The notes beneath the pieces are model-generated. The model saw only the letters and a program-made list of their open reading frames with translations. It ran no database searches and was not told the origin of the DNA. This document shows, one piece after another, positions 55,901-62,639 of a DNA stretch of 64,000 nucleotides (position 1 is its first letter; every line of letters begins with the position of its first letter). Source of the stretch: an uncultured Bacilli bacterium. Lineage in GTDB: Bacteria > Bacillota_I > Bacilli_A > RF39 > UBA660. The position numbers were made by a program, and so were the translations under genes. The stretch spans positions 1 to 64,000 of the forward strand of contig CANQRL010000003.1 in the NCBI GenBank assembly GCA_947626275.1, read 5' to 3'.

Positions 55901-56461
55901 GAACAACTTTCTCAGTTTGAAACCGTGAGAGAATTACGAGAATTTATCGAAAAAGAAAGCTTACGCAAATTTCATGAACAGTTAAAGAAAACAGATTCGA
56001 AAGAAAGTGCAAAAAGAATTAAGTCCGTTTTCGATACCCACTTAACTCGTGTTTGGAGCCGATTTGAAGATTTAGTCGAAGAGTTAAAAACGCAAGCATC
56101 TATGAATTCCATTTCTCATGCAAATATCGATATGATGATGCCTAGTCAAGTTGCCGTTTGCTACCATCATAGTGCAGATTCTGGAAAAGCATGTATCACA
56201 AGAGAATTAGTTTTTCCAGAATATCATCAAAGAAAAGATTTTCAGCCTCTTACAGAATTAGAACCACTTAGAATTATTTCAACCGGTGCTCAAATAGTAA
56301 AAAGAGGATATGATCAGGAACAAGAAGAATTGTTGGCACAACACCTAGAAGAAGTTTCCCATATGACGCAAGAGTTCGATGCGTTACCAAATGTATTCTC
56401 AAGATTAAATCGACAATTATTACCGGGAGAAGAGGATGATTCCAAAGAAAGAAGAATTTAA
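52985..56461 (+). CDS. Divergent long SecA-type preprotein translocase ATPase
   Basis: 1158 residues, against about 840 for usual SecA. Visible SecA blocks: HHDVQLIGGILLNENLVSQM, ATGEGKTLTAVLPAYLNALT (Walker A), IIDEVDAVLFDDA (Walker B), EMAGRGTDIKLGG and GRCGRQGDPGE. Extra sequence includes a basic helical insert (about 190-245), an internal region around 310-440, and a C-terminal 150 residues with no zinc-binding CxC tail. This looks like an accessory SecA2-type motor with its own clients rather than the housekeeping enzyme. A collagen-like gene follows 75 bp downstream. An extended -10 (TGTTATAAT) precedes the gene. Confidence 0.88.
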   Translation: MSRKKTEPKKLSGLMRRRIDSTVSSINRYYETFLRELSVTDPNNEEERKRAEEFFQGYTQRLKEELQGYLDRGIDEQEALERILPRAYALVKAASKFLWNKPHHDVQLIGGILLNENLVSQMATGEGKTLTAVLPAYLNALTGKGAHIITPNNYLARRDHEEMSQLFGLLGLSCGLVEERNKEITPEDVNERMKKILDEEAAKLLADVKDPREFLIKKIAFLQHKPNIETAQKKANLELKRERIAARRKAYEADVTYGSANAFAFDYLFDDIALNADGMVLREGKPHFAIIDEVDAVLFDDAVTPFTLSGKQSDTELAFSEEAIRIAQQRIAVANAAVSTIYQINENLKRAHIKDLFVKVIHNKREFEDLQKLSEQEQLEMDMTNAIIVDTNSRQYSLTTLGDTMIFHQIHYQKISDILFRNKAKIMTMMENGKLLFQQDYDYLLDEQGRIHLEPRAFAYLLTSQAIPELNELFQTYFTEDYPNIQHEIDNAIKAWFIFQEDVDYKLNIPERNKDPLARTVSLVMNGRTAEGRVYSEGLQQAIEAKEKLLKGSRYHIVDTKITNTLASIPAASFFERYEKVGGMTGTAAPVAFESLYQLDTFEVPRNKQKQVVDRGERMYATTEDKNEAIFKEVLKSYRKGQPVLLSTTSIEESLKLERFLRRRLEESGISIQIPVLNANVSKLEEEAKIISRAGMLGAITISTEMAGRGTDIKLGGEVPEIRDLMQQIAEERFQAMIQSMQKSGLMTKKNQEQLIRKTRNLIAANQAVIEKAAKKKHAELSKQASDMKAQVVEAGGLKIIGSGHFAYSRVDDQVKGRCGRQGDPGEVIFFNAPEDLKNIGVPEEQIEALTSLAKQGPFEERETDRKTPLLDTIFDAQYVKEAATLTHIVQGQEVARATASCRSEFRVDKDHLKRTGDYLEASQKIICDTVQSIVDRSSARASDSTRLERAKMDTSELVLLADNFLGIQLDSEQLSQFETVRELREFIEKESLRKFHEQLKKTDSKESAKRIKSVFDTHLTRVWSRFEDLVEELKTQASMNSISHANIDMMMPSQVAVCYHHSADSGKACITRELVFPEYHQRKDFQPLTELEPLRIISTGAQIVKRGYDQEQEELLAQHLEEVSHMTQEFDALPNVFSRLNRQLLPGEEDDSKERRI

Positions 56462-56478
56462 GTTCTTCTTTTTTTCTA
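56449..56478 (+). terminator. Terminator of the SecA-like gene
   Basis: AAGAAGAA and TTCTTCTT with the stop codon in the loop, then a run of Ts. Confidence 0.8.
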
Positions 56479-56536
56479 CACGACTTCATTATTCACTTTC
56501 TATCTATTACGTATTCTATAACAGGAGGTAAAAAAG

Positions 56537-56839
56537 ATGAATGAAGAAATCTATCAAAATGCGATAAAACGCATCGAATGTGATAGTAGATTTAGACCGA
56601 CTTCTTGTTGTTCTGGTGGACGTGGCGCTACCGGTCCTACTGGTCCTACTGGACCTCAAGGTCCTGCTACCGTAACCATTGGAACCGTAAACACAGGAGC
56701 TCCTGGAACCCCAGCATCTGTATTTAACTCAGGTACAGATCAAAATAATATTTTAAACTTTGTTATTCCTGCTGGTGCTACCGGAGCAACGGGAGCTACT
56801 GGCCCTACTGGTCCTACAGGAGCTACTGTAAAAGGATAA
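56537..56839 (+). pseudogene. Collagen-like surface protein, 5' part, interrupted by insertion
   Basis: 100 codons. The N-terminal NEEIYQNAIKRIECDSRFRP precedes Cys-Cys and collagen-type triplets (GATGPTGPTGPQGPATVTIG), a non-collagen piece (GTPASVFNSGTDQNNILNFV), then more GAT/GPT triplets ending TVKG. Such proteins form exosporium or surface filaments in spore formers. The stop comes from inserted DNA: a tail of the same kind (ATGPTGATGPIGPTGATAPM) resumes 3.2 kb downstream at 60020-60085. The shortened product may still be made. Confidence 0.8.
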
Positions 56840-56851
56840 AAGTGGCACCTA

Positions 56852-58447
56852 CTAATAAGGAGGTTTTATTTTATAATAAATATCTATGGTTCCATTCTCA
56901 CTTAAAGAGATTTTATCAATTAACTTTACTATTAGTAACTTATGAGGTTTATTAAAGTTTAAAAAATTACTTACTATTTTGTTAATATCCTCATTTTTCT
57001 TTTCATCTTGTAGTATTTTTTCTAAATCATAAGAATATCTTTTTAACTTATTTCTTTCATATTCTATTTCTTTTTGCTTGTTTTTCATGACCCTTTGAAA
57101 TTGTTCTAGTGAAATAATACCTTGCAATTTATCTTCATAAATATTATCTAACTGCTTATTTAATATTTCTATTTCACGGGAACATTTTTCTACTTTTTTT
57201 CTTACAGTATTCTCTAACTCAAAAGCATAATCTTGCTTTTTTAACTTTTTCATTAAATTCATTTTATTAACAAATTTTAAGCAATCTTTTTTTATACTTT
57301 TTAGTACAACACTTTCTATTTCTTCATAGGAAAATCTATGAGCAGTACACACATTTCCTTTATTTCCATATTTACGATAGAAACTACATACTGTATAATT
57401 TTTGCTACGATTTTTATAATGCTGAATACCAATTGTGTGATTACATTCCTGACATTTCATCATTCCTTTTAATAAATAATCATAGGATTTCATAGTTTTA
57501 TTTTTATTAGATTGAAACATTAGCTGTACATTATTAAAAGTTTGCTTATCGATGATAGCTTCATGGGTATTTTGAATAATGCTCCACTGCTGTTTTGGCA
57601 AATAGATGATTTTTTTAGACTTATGATTTAGTCTGGTGGTTTTCCCTTGAACCATATTTCCCGTATATATTTCATTTTTTAAAATATTTTTAATAGTTTG
57701 GGAAGACCAATTTCCAGATAAATTTTTTCTCTTACTTTTTTTAATAATAGATGGAATAGGCACTTTATCATTCGTAAGGATGCTAGCAATTTTATCTAAA
57801 CTATTATTTTCTAAAGCCAATTTAAAGATTCTTTCAACGATCTCCCTTCCTTTAGGTTCTATTACAAGATGATATTTATTTTGTAAATCTATTTGATAAC
57901 CTAAAGGGGGTTCTCCGCCCGTCCATTTTCCAGCTTCTCGATAATTTTTAAATGTCCTCTTGATTTTTTTAGAAGTTTGTCTAGCAAAATTTTCATTACT
58001 CCAATTAATAATGGGCGCTATTTCATTACTAACCGAATCTACATAGGTATCAATATTTTCCATAATAGAAACATATCGAACATTATGCTCAGGAAACCAT
58101 TTTTCTATATAGTCATCAGTTTGAATATGATCTCTTCCCAGCCTAGATAGATCTTTGGTAATCACCATATTGGCCTTTTTTTGTTCAATTAAGGTTACCA
58201 ATTTTTGAAAATCTTCTCTTTCAAAAGTCGTCCCAGATATTCCATCATCTTTTAAAATAGCGACTTCTATAAAATGACAATCTAAGTATAATTTTTTCTC
58301 TTCTTCTATATAATTTTTGCACATCATAATTTGATTTTTTATACTTCTACTTTGATCTTCTTTGCTTTTCCCCTGCTCTTCTTTAGAAAGCCTTGCATAG
58401 ATAATATAATAAATGGTTGTGATTTTTCTAAAAAAATTATCATACAT
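56852..58447 (-). CDS. Large serine recombinase
   Basis: 531 residues. The N-terminal catalytic domain has YIIYARLSKEEQGKS (nucleophile Ser), DDGISGTTFEREDFQKLV and ITKDLSRLGRDHIQ. The Recombinase domain follows (EPPLGYQIDLQNKY, IASILTNDKVPIP), then a zinc ribbon (MMKCQECNHTIGIQHYK... NVCTAHRFSYEE) and a C-terminal coiled coil. All catalytic parts are intact. It integrates or excises DNA at attachment sites, here the collagen-like gene. The gene ends 13 bp from the collagen junction. Confidence 0.93.
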   Translation of the reverse strand: MYDNFFRKITTIYYIIYARLSKEEQGKSKEDQSRSIKNQIMMCKNYIEEEKKLYLDCHFIEVAILKDDGISGTTFEREDFQKLVTLIEQKKANMVITKDLSRLGRDHIQTDDYIEKWFPEHNVRYVSIMENIDTYVDSVSNEIAPIINWSNENFARQTSKKIKRTFKNYREAGKWTGGEPPLGYQIDLQNKYHLVIEPKGREIVERIFKLALENNSLDKIASILTNDKVPIPSIIKKSKRKNLSGNWSSQTIKNILKNEIYTGNMVQGKTTRLNHKSKKIIYLPKQQWSIIQNTHEAIIDKQTFNNVQLMFQSNKNKTMKSYDYLLKGMMKCQECNHTIGIQHYKNRSKNYTVCSFYRKYGNKGNVCTAHRFSYEEIESVVLKSIKKDCLKFVNKMNLMKKLKKQDYAFELENTVRKKVEKCSREIEILNKQLDNIYEDKLQGIISLEQFQRVMKNKQKEIEYERNKLKRYSYDLEKILQDEKKNEDINKIVSNFLNFNKPHKLLIVKLIDKISLSENGTIDIYYKIKPPY

Positions 58448-58450
58448 TTT

Positions 58451-58570
58451 CTAGATATCTCCATCAAAAGAAAAATGCTCTAACAAGTAACACTCTATGA
58501 ATAAATCTTCCATGACTTCTTCTAGGCTAGCTCCATCATTATTGTAATACACATTTACTTTCATATTCAT
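58451..58570 (-). CDS. 39-residue companion of the serine recombinase
   Basis: MNMKVNVYYNNDGASLEEVM, then a short acidic end. It stops 4 bp before the recombinase start. Small proteins with a KVxVYYNxxGxSLEE opening are often found directly upstream of serine recombinases in Firmicutes; their role is unknown to me. It could be a directionality factor. Confidence 0.55.
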   Translation of the reverse strand: MNMKVNVYYNNDGASLEEVMEDLFIECYLLEHFSFDGDI

Positions 58571-58672
58571 CACTATGTTATTCTATTCCTAAGCAGTAAA
58601 ATATAATACTCTTAGATATATAAAATAGAGGTGTCAATATTTGCCAAAATGGGCATAAATAAAGGGAAAAAA

Positions 58673-58701
58673 TTGACTTTTGACATATAATGTTATATAA
58701 C
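58673..58701 (+). promoter_or_regulatory. Promoter of the cargo surface protein
   Basis: TTGACT and TATAAC with a 17-bp spacer; the -10 lies within the palindrome GTTATATAAC. Confidence 0.7.
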
Positions 58702-58734
58702 ATACTTGAATATTTGTATGGAGGGGAAATGGAT

Positions 58735-59943
58735 ATGAAGACGTTACCAGTTAGATTATTAGGTAGCTTGTTAGTAGCAAGTATAGCAACATCTAGTATG
58801 TATGCTCTTAGTACACATACTAATAAATCATTAAGTGCTGCTAACGAAAAATCAAATTACATCGAGAAAGATGTTGTTGGCGCTGAAGTCCTAGCAAAGG
58901 ATAACACAGAATCTAAAACAACTCAAGAACAAGTAGAGATAGCAAACAAAGCTGTAGAGGAAGCTCAAGCAAAAGTAGAGAGTACAAAAAAAGAGCTAGA
59001 AGAAACTACTTCCGCTCAAAAAGCTGCGGAAGTGGAAGCAACAAAAGCAGACAATTTAGTAAAGGATGCGGAAAAAGCGAAAGAAGCTGCGGAAGCTGAG
59101 GTACTATCTGCAAAGACTGAGGAAGATAAAAAGGCTGCTCAAGAAAAAGTGGAGGCTGCTCAAGCTGAAGTAGAAAGAGCTACTCAAGTTCAAAAAGAAG
59201 CTGCTGCTAAAAAACAAGCTGCGGAAGAAGCTGTCAAAAAAGCTCAAGAGGAAGCTTTAAAAGCAGAAGCTGAAAAAGAAGCCGCCAGAAAGGCTCAAGA
59301 AGAAGCTGCTAGAAAAGCTGCTGAGGAAGAAAGATTAGCTTCTCAAGCAACAGCTTTAGAAGAAAACCAAACAACAACGGAAAAGACGAAATCAGCTAAT
59401 AATAGTAGCAATAGCACTGCAACAAGTAGTGAAACAAAAGCAGAAGAAAATAGTACAGAGAAAAAATCAGGTGGAGTTTTAACTGATGAAATTTTAAAAA
59501 AGGCTGCAGAAGGTGAAAAACGTGATCGTGAAAACTACGAGAAAGCGTTAAAAGAAAAAGGACTTAATCCTCCAAGTGACGAACATACAGTAGAATTCCA
59601 TTTTTACAGTACTTTAAGAGATTTAAAAGTTCGTCGTAATGGAGATGCAGAATATTGGGATAAATGTGGAAAAGACGGTGTTAATTGCATCTGGTTTGTA
59701 GAATTCTCATGTGATATGAATGAATGTGAAGGATTTGCTGAACCTGGTTCAAATGAATTAAGCGGACATGTTCTTCTTGGTCGAAGAGGAGATACAAAAG
59801 AATATGTTATGCAACCTCCTAAAGCAAAACCTGGATACAGATTTAAAGCTTGGGAAATTGTATCTGCTAGAGGAACCGTTACTCAATATGGAGAAACTGG
59901 TGTACTTGTAAGTAGCTATCGTGCTATTTATGAAAAATATTAA
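58735..59943 (+). CDS. Secreted Ala/Glu/Lys coiled-coil surface protein (cargo)
   Basis: 402 residues from ATG 58735, 8 bp after GGAGGGG (ATG 58729 is too close). Signal peptide (residues 1-22, RLLGSLLVASIATSSMYA), then a long Ala/Glu/Lys coiled coil (about 60-215) with heptads such as EAVKKAQEEALKAEAEKEAA, a Ser/Thr/Asn linker, and a C-terminal domain (about 270-402) with Cys in DKCGKDGVNC and SCDMNEC. No LPxTG or membrane anchor. The layout resembles streptococcal fibrillar adhesins. It is codirectional with the collagen-like gene and the only evident cargo. Confidence 0.75.
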   Translation: MKTLPVRLLGSLLVASIATSSMYALSTHTNKSLSAANEKSNYIEKDVVGAEVLAKDNTESKTTQEQVEIANKAVEEAQAKVESTKKELEETTSAQKAAEVEATKADNLVKDAEKAKEAAEAEVLSAKTEEDKKAAQEKVEAAQAEVERATQVQKEAAAKKQAAEEAVKKAQEEALKAEAEKEAARKAQEEAARKAAEEERLASQATALEENQTTTEKTKSANNSSNSTATSSETKAEENSTEKKSGGVLTDEILKKAAEGEKRDRENYEKALKEKGLNPPSDEHTVEFHFYSTLRDLKVRRNGDAEYWDKCGKDGVNCIWFVEFSCDMNECEGFAEPGSNELSGHVLLGRRGDTKEYVMQPPKAKPGYRFKAWEIVSARGTVTQYGETGVLVSSYRAIYEKY

Positions 59944-59954
59944 TAACAATAAAG

Positions 59955-59982
59955 AAGTGGTTTAAATGCCACTTTTTTTATT
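59955..59982 (+). terminator. Terminator of the cargo gene
   Basis: AAGTGG and GCCACTT flank TTTAAAT, followed by a T-run. Confidence 0.75.
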
Positions 59983-60019
59983 GCCTTTTTTCCCTTACGT
60001 GCCACTTGTAACTATCAGC

Positions 60020-60085
60020 AACTGGTCCTACTGGTGCTACTGGTCCTATTGGACCTACAGGAGCAACTGCTCCGATGACATAAAC
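60020..60085 (+). pseudogene. Collagen-like gene 3' fragment
   Basis: 22 codons reading ATGPTGATGPIGPTGATAPM before TAA, without a start of its own. It is the displaced tail of the gene at 56537-56839. A terminator shared with upp follows at once. Confidence 0.78.
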
Positions 60086-60087
60086 CA

Positions 60088-60117
60088 AAAAAGCAAATCA
60101 AAAACTTGATTTGCTTC
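60088..60117. terminator. Terminator of upp (bidirectional)
   Basis: AAGCAAATCAA and TTGATTTGCTT around a short loop, with T or A runs on both sides. Confidence 0.8.
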
Positions 60118-60133
60118 CATTACCTATACTTTA

Positions 60134-60760
60134 TTATTTTGTTCCAAAAATTCGATCGCCTGCATCTCCCAAACCTGGAACAATATATTTGTTTTGATTT
60201 AACTTCTTGTCAATGCACGCACAATATATCGATACATCTGGGTGTTTCTCTTCTACTTTTTTGATTCCTTCTGGAGCTGCTATAATGCATAGAAATTTAA
60301 TTTTCTTAACACCTTTGCTTTTTAGTAAGTCAATAGCATCGATTGCCGATCCTCCAGTTGCAAGCATCGGATCGAGAATGATTACTTCCCTTTTTTCAAT
60401 CCCTTTTGGAACCTTAAAGAAATAGTTAACTGGTTCAAAAGTAGTTTCATTTCGATACATACCAATATGCCCAATTTTAGCATTTGGAATAACACTAATC
60501 ACTCCATCTAACATTCCCATACCGGCTCTTAAAATGGGAACAAAGGCATACTTATCTTCATCTAATTTTTTCGTTTTCATCTTTTCAATTGGTGTTTCTA
60601 TTTCTGCCTTTTCTAATTTGGCATCCCGCATAGCTTCATAGCAAAGAAACATGGAGATTTCTTTAATCAACTCTCTAAACTCTTTCGTTCCTGTTGTCTT
60701 ACTTCTTAAAATAGCTAATTTATGTTCAATTAATGGATGTTTTAATTCCATCGTTGGCAT
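60134..60760 (-). CDS. upp: Uracil phosphoribosyltransferase
   Basis: 208 residues, typical length. PRPP-binding loop [19 protein letters not shown] and uracil-site end [17 protein letters not shown]. It makes UMP from uracil and PRPP. It follows the uracil permease gene by 23 bp on the same strand, forming a uracil salvage operon; its ribosome site is GGGGTG. Confidence 0.97.
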   Translation of the reverse strand: MPTMELKHPLIEHKLAILRSKTTGTKEFRELIKEISMFLCYEAMRDAKLEKAEIETPIEKMKTKKLDEDKYAFVPILRAGMGMLDGVISVIPNAKIGHIGMYRNETTFEPVNYFFKVPKGIEKREVIILDPMLATGGSAIDAIDLLKSKGVKKIKFLCIIAAPEGIKKVEEKHPDVSIYCACIDKKLNQNKYIVPGLGDAGDRIFGTK

Positions 60761-60783
60761 TTTATCACCCCTTCTAGATTACT

Positions 60784-62310
60784 TTATTTTTTTGAACTTT
60801 TGGTTTTTTTAGGTGTCGCTTTGGTTGTGTTTTTCTTAGATTCTGATTTTTTATCTGTTTCTTTCTTTTGTGACGTTTTTGGTTTCACAACTTTTTCTGA
60901 CCGAGTAGAAGGTTTCGCATTTTCTTTTTTCACCATTTTTTTCTTAGCGGTTGCTTTAGTAGAAGAAAGTACTTTTTCTTCTTTAACTTCTACTTTTTCT
61001 TCTTTCTTTAATGCTTCAACAACTACTTCTTTCTTTTCTTCTGGTAGAATTAAATTCAAGATAATACCAATAATAGCTGCTAAACTCATACCAGAAATCG
61101 TAATAGATAAATCACCACTTTGAATAGCTACTACTGCTCCCCCTAATCCTAAAACTAACATCGTAGAAGCTACTACAATATTTTTTGGTTGTTCAAAATC
61201 AATTTGATTTTTAATAAGTACCTTTAATCCGTTTACCGCAATAAATCCATAAAGAAGTAAAGATACTCCCCCTAATACAGCATTTGGAATGGTAGATACC
61301 AAAGCTGTAAACTTTCCTAAGAAACCAATAATGATTGCAAAGATTGCTGCTAGACCAATTACCCATACAGAAGCAACTTTTGTCATACCAACAACAGAAG
61401 TATTTTCTCCATACGTCGTATTTGCTGGTCCACCTAAAGCACCTGCTACAAAAGTAGCAATACCATCGCCTAATAAAGTTCTATCCAATCCAGGATCTTT
61501 TAATAAATCTTTGCCAATGATATTACTTAATGAAGTATGGTCTCCAATATGTTCACACATCGTAACCAAGGCAATTGGCGCAATCGTAATCAATGCTCCA
61601 AAATTTGGTACATAACTAATAAATGGTACAACAAACTTTGGTAAATCAAAGAAGCTTGCTTCCATTACCGGTTTAAAATCAACAATACCAACAATGACTG
61701 CCACGATATATCCAGAAATAATTCCCACTAAGAAAGGAATAATTCGTAAGAATCCCTTTGCTCTTGTCATGGTAATAGCCGTTACTACAAAAGCTACTGC
61801 CGCTACTAAAACGACTTTCCAATCAAATAGTGTTCCTTCTGTCAATCCAATCTGTGAGATGGCTGATGGGGCTAAGGATAATCCGATAACCATAATCATC
61901 GGTCCAATTACGACAGGTGGTAAAAGCTTATTCAACCAACCGCTTCCTACAAAGTGAATAATGGTAGCCACAATCACATAGATAAGGCCGACTGCCATAA
62001 TTCCTGTCATAGCTCCCGATACGCCACCTTTTAAATAAGCAGCCGCTATCGGTGCTATAAATGCAAAAGAGCTTCCTAAGTACACTGGTGACTTTCCTCT
62101 TGTGCACAAAATATAAATTAATGTCCCAACTCCCGATGCAACAAGAGCAACCGGAATCGTTAACACTTCTTGTCCAGCTGCTTGATTTACCAAAATAGGA
62201 ACTAAAATCGTTGCTCCAAACATAGCAAAGACATGTTGAAAAGCTAAAACAATCCAACTTGCAACTGGTGGTTTTTCATCGACATCAATTGTCATTTTTT
62301 TGTTTTCCAT
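60784..62310 (-). CDS. uraA: Uracil permease with a long Lys-rich tail
   Basis: 508 residues. Residues 1-425 are a UraA/NCS2 transporter with about 14 spans (ATILVPILVNQAAGQEVLTI, YLGSSFAFIAPI, GGPANTTYGENTSVVGMTKV). It imports uracil by proton symport. The last 80 residues are unusual: a Lys/Thr/Ser/Glu-rich tail (KKEEKVEVKEEKV onward, repeating KKxxKK) not typical of the family, predicted disordered on the cytoplasmic side. No PyrR binding loop is recognisable upstream. Confidence 0.93.
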   Translation of the reverse strand: MENKKMTIDVDEKPPVASWIVLAFQHVFAMFGATILVPILVNQAAGQEVLTIPVALVASGVGTLIYILCTRGKSPVYLGSSFAFIAPIAAAYLKGGVSGAMTGIMAVGLIYVIVATIIHFVGSGWLNKLLPPVVIGPMIMVIGLSLAPSAISQIGLTEGTLFDWKVVLVAAVAFVVTAITMTRAKGFLRIIPFLVGIISGYIVAVIVGIVDFKPVMEASFFDLPKFVVPFISYVPNFGALITIAPIALVTMCEHIGDHTSLSNIIGKDLLKDPGLDRTLLGDGIATFVAGALGGPANTTYGENTSVVGMTKVASVWVIGLAAIFAIIIGFLGKFTALVSTIPNAVLGGVSLLLYGFIAVNGLKVLIKNQIDFEQPKNIVVASTMLVLGLGGAVVAIQSGDLSITISGMSLAAIIGIILNLILPEEKKEVVVEALKKEEKVEVKEEKVLSSTKATAKKKMVKKENAKPSTRSEKVVKPKTSQKKETDKKSESKKNTTKATPKKTKSSKK

Positions 62311-62380
62311 ATAAACCTCCTTACATACAACTCAGGTTATCAATAAGTTCATACCTTCAACCAGCGAATTCTCAAGGTAC

Positions 62381-62410
62381 AAAAAAAGAATTCCCTTATC
62401 GAACCCTTTT
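62381..62410 (-). terminator. Terminator between small ORF and uraA
   Basis: AAGGGTTC pairs with GAATTCTT (two G-U) around GATAAGG, followed by seven Ts. It could act as an attenuator ahead of uraA, but no alternative structure is obvious. The 62311-62380 stretch holds only the uraA ribosome site and probable promoter. Confidence 0.6.
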
Positions 62411-62528
62411 ATCGCAACAAAAATAAATTAGAAAATAAAGAACAAACAACAAATACAGCAATTGTTGGAATTGCTTTTGCTGCTCTTACTTGTCCCATCA
62501 TGTTCTTTTCTTTTCTACTGCTACTCAC
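62409..62528 (-). CDS. 39-residue small membrane protein
   Basis: GTG start at 62528, 9 bp after GGAAGG (or ATG 62501). The peptide is basic (SSSRKEKNMMGQVRAAKA) followed by one hydrophobic stretch (IPTIAVFVVCSLFSNLFLL). A TTGACT -35 lies upstream and a terminator directly follows, so it appears to be a separate short transcript. It could be a small regulatory membrane protein or a leader peptide for uraA. Confidence 0.5.
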   Translation of the reverse strand: MSSSRKEKNMMGQVRAAKAIPTIAVFVVCSLFSNLFLLR

Positions 62529-62639
62529 TTATCTACACCTTCCTCTTGAGTGTAATACATTTTCACTAGCAAAGTCAAGTATTTTTTTCATTTTCAAAAA
62601 AAAGAAACAAAAAATTGTTTCTCTTTTAAAAATATCTAT

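Larger units (their letters stand above)
56827..60013. mobile_element. Serine-recombinase mini-element with one surface-protein cargo
   Basis: The element splits the collagen-like gene. TGTAA is present at both junctions (56827-56831 and 60009-60013). Joining there would rebuild the word ATVTI, seen intact earlier in the same gene, though the rest is one base out of frame. Close to the ends lie AAGTGGCAC (56840-56848) and its inverse GTGCCACTT (60001-60009), probably recombinase-binding parts of the attachment sites. Contents: serine recombinase, a 39-aa companion, and a coiled-coil surface protein. Exact crossover bases are not resolved. Confidence 0.72.

Noticed and set aside
56510-56536. 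Sigma-K-like promoter for the collagen-like gene
   Set aside because: CGTATTCTA has one mismatch to CATAnnnTA and no AC at the right distance, so support is too weak.
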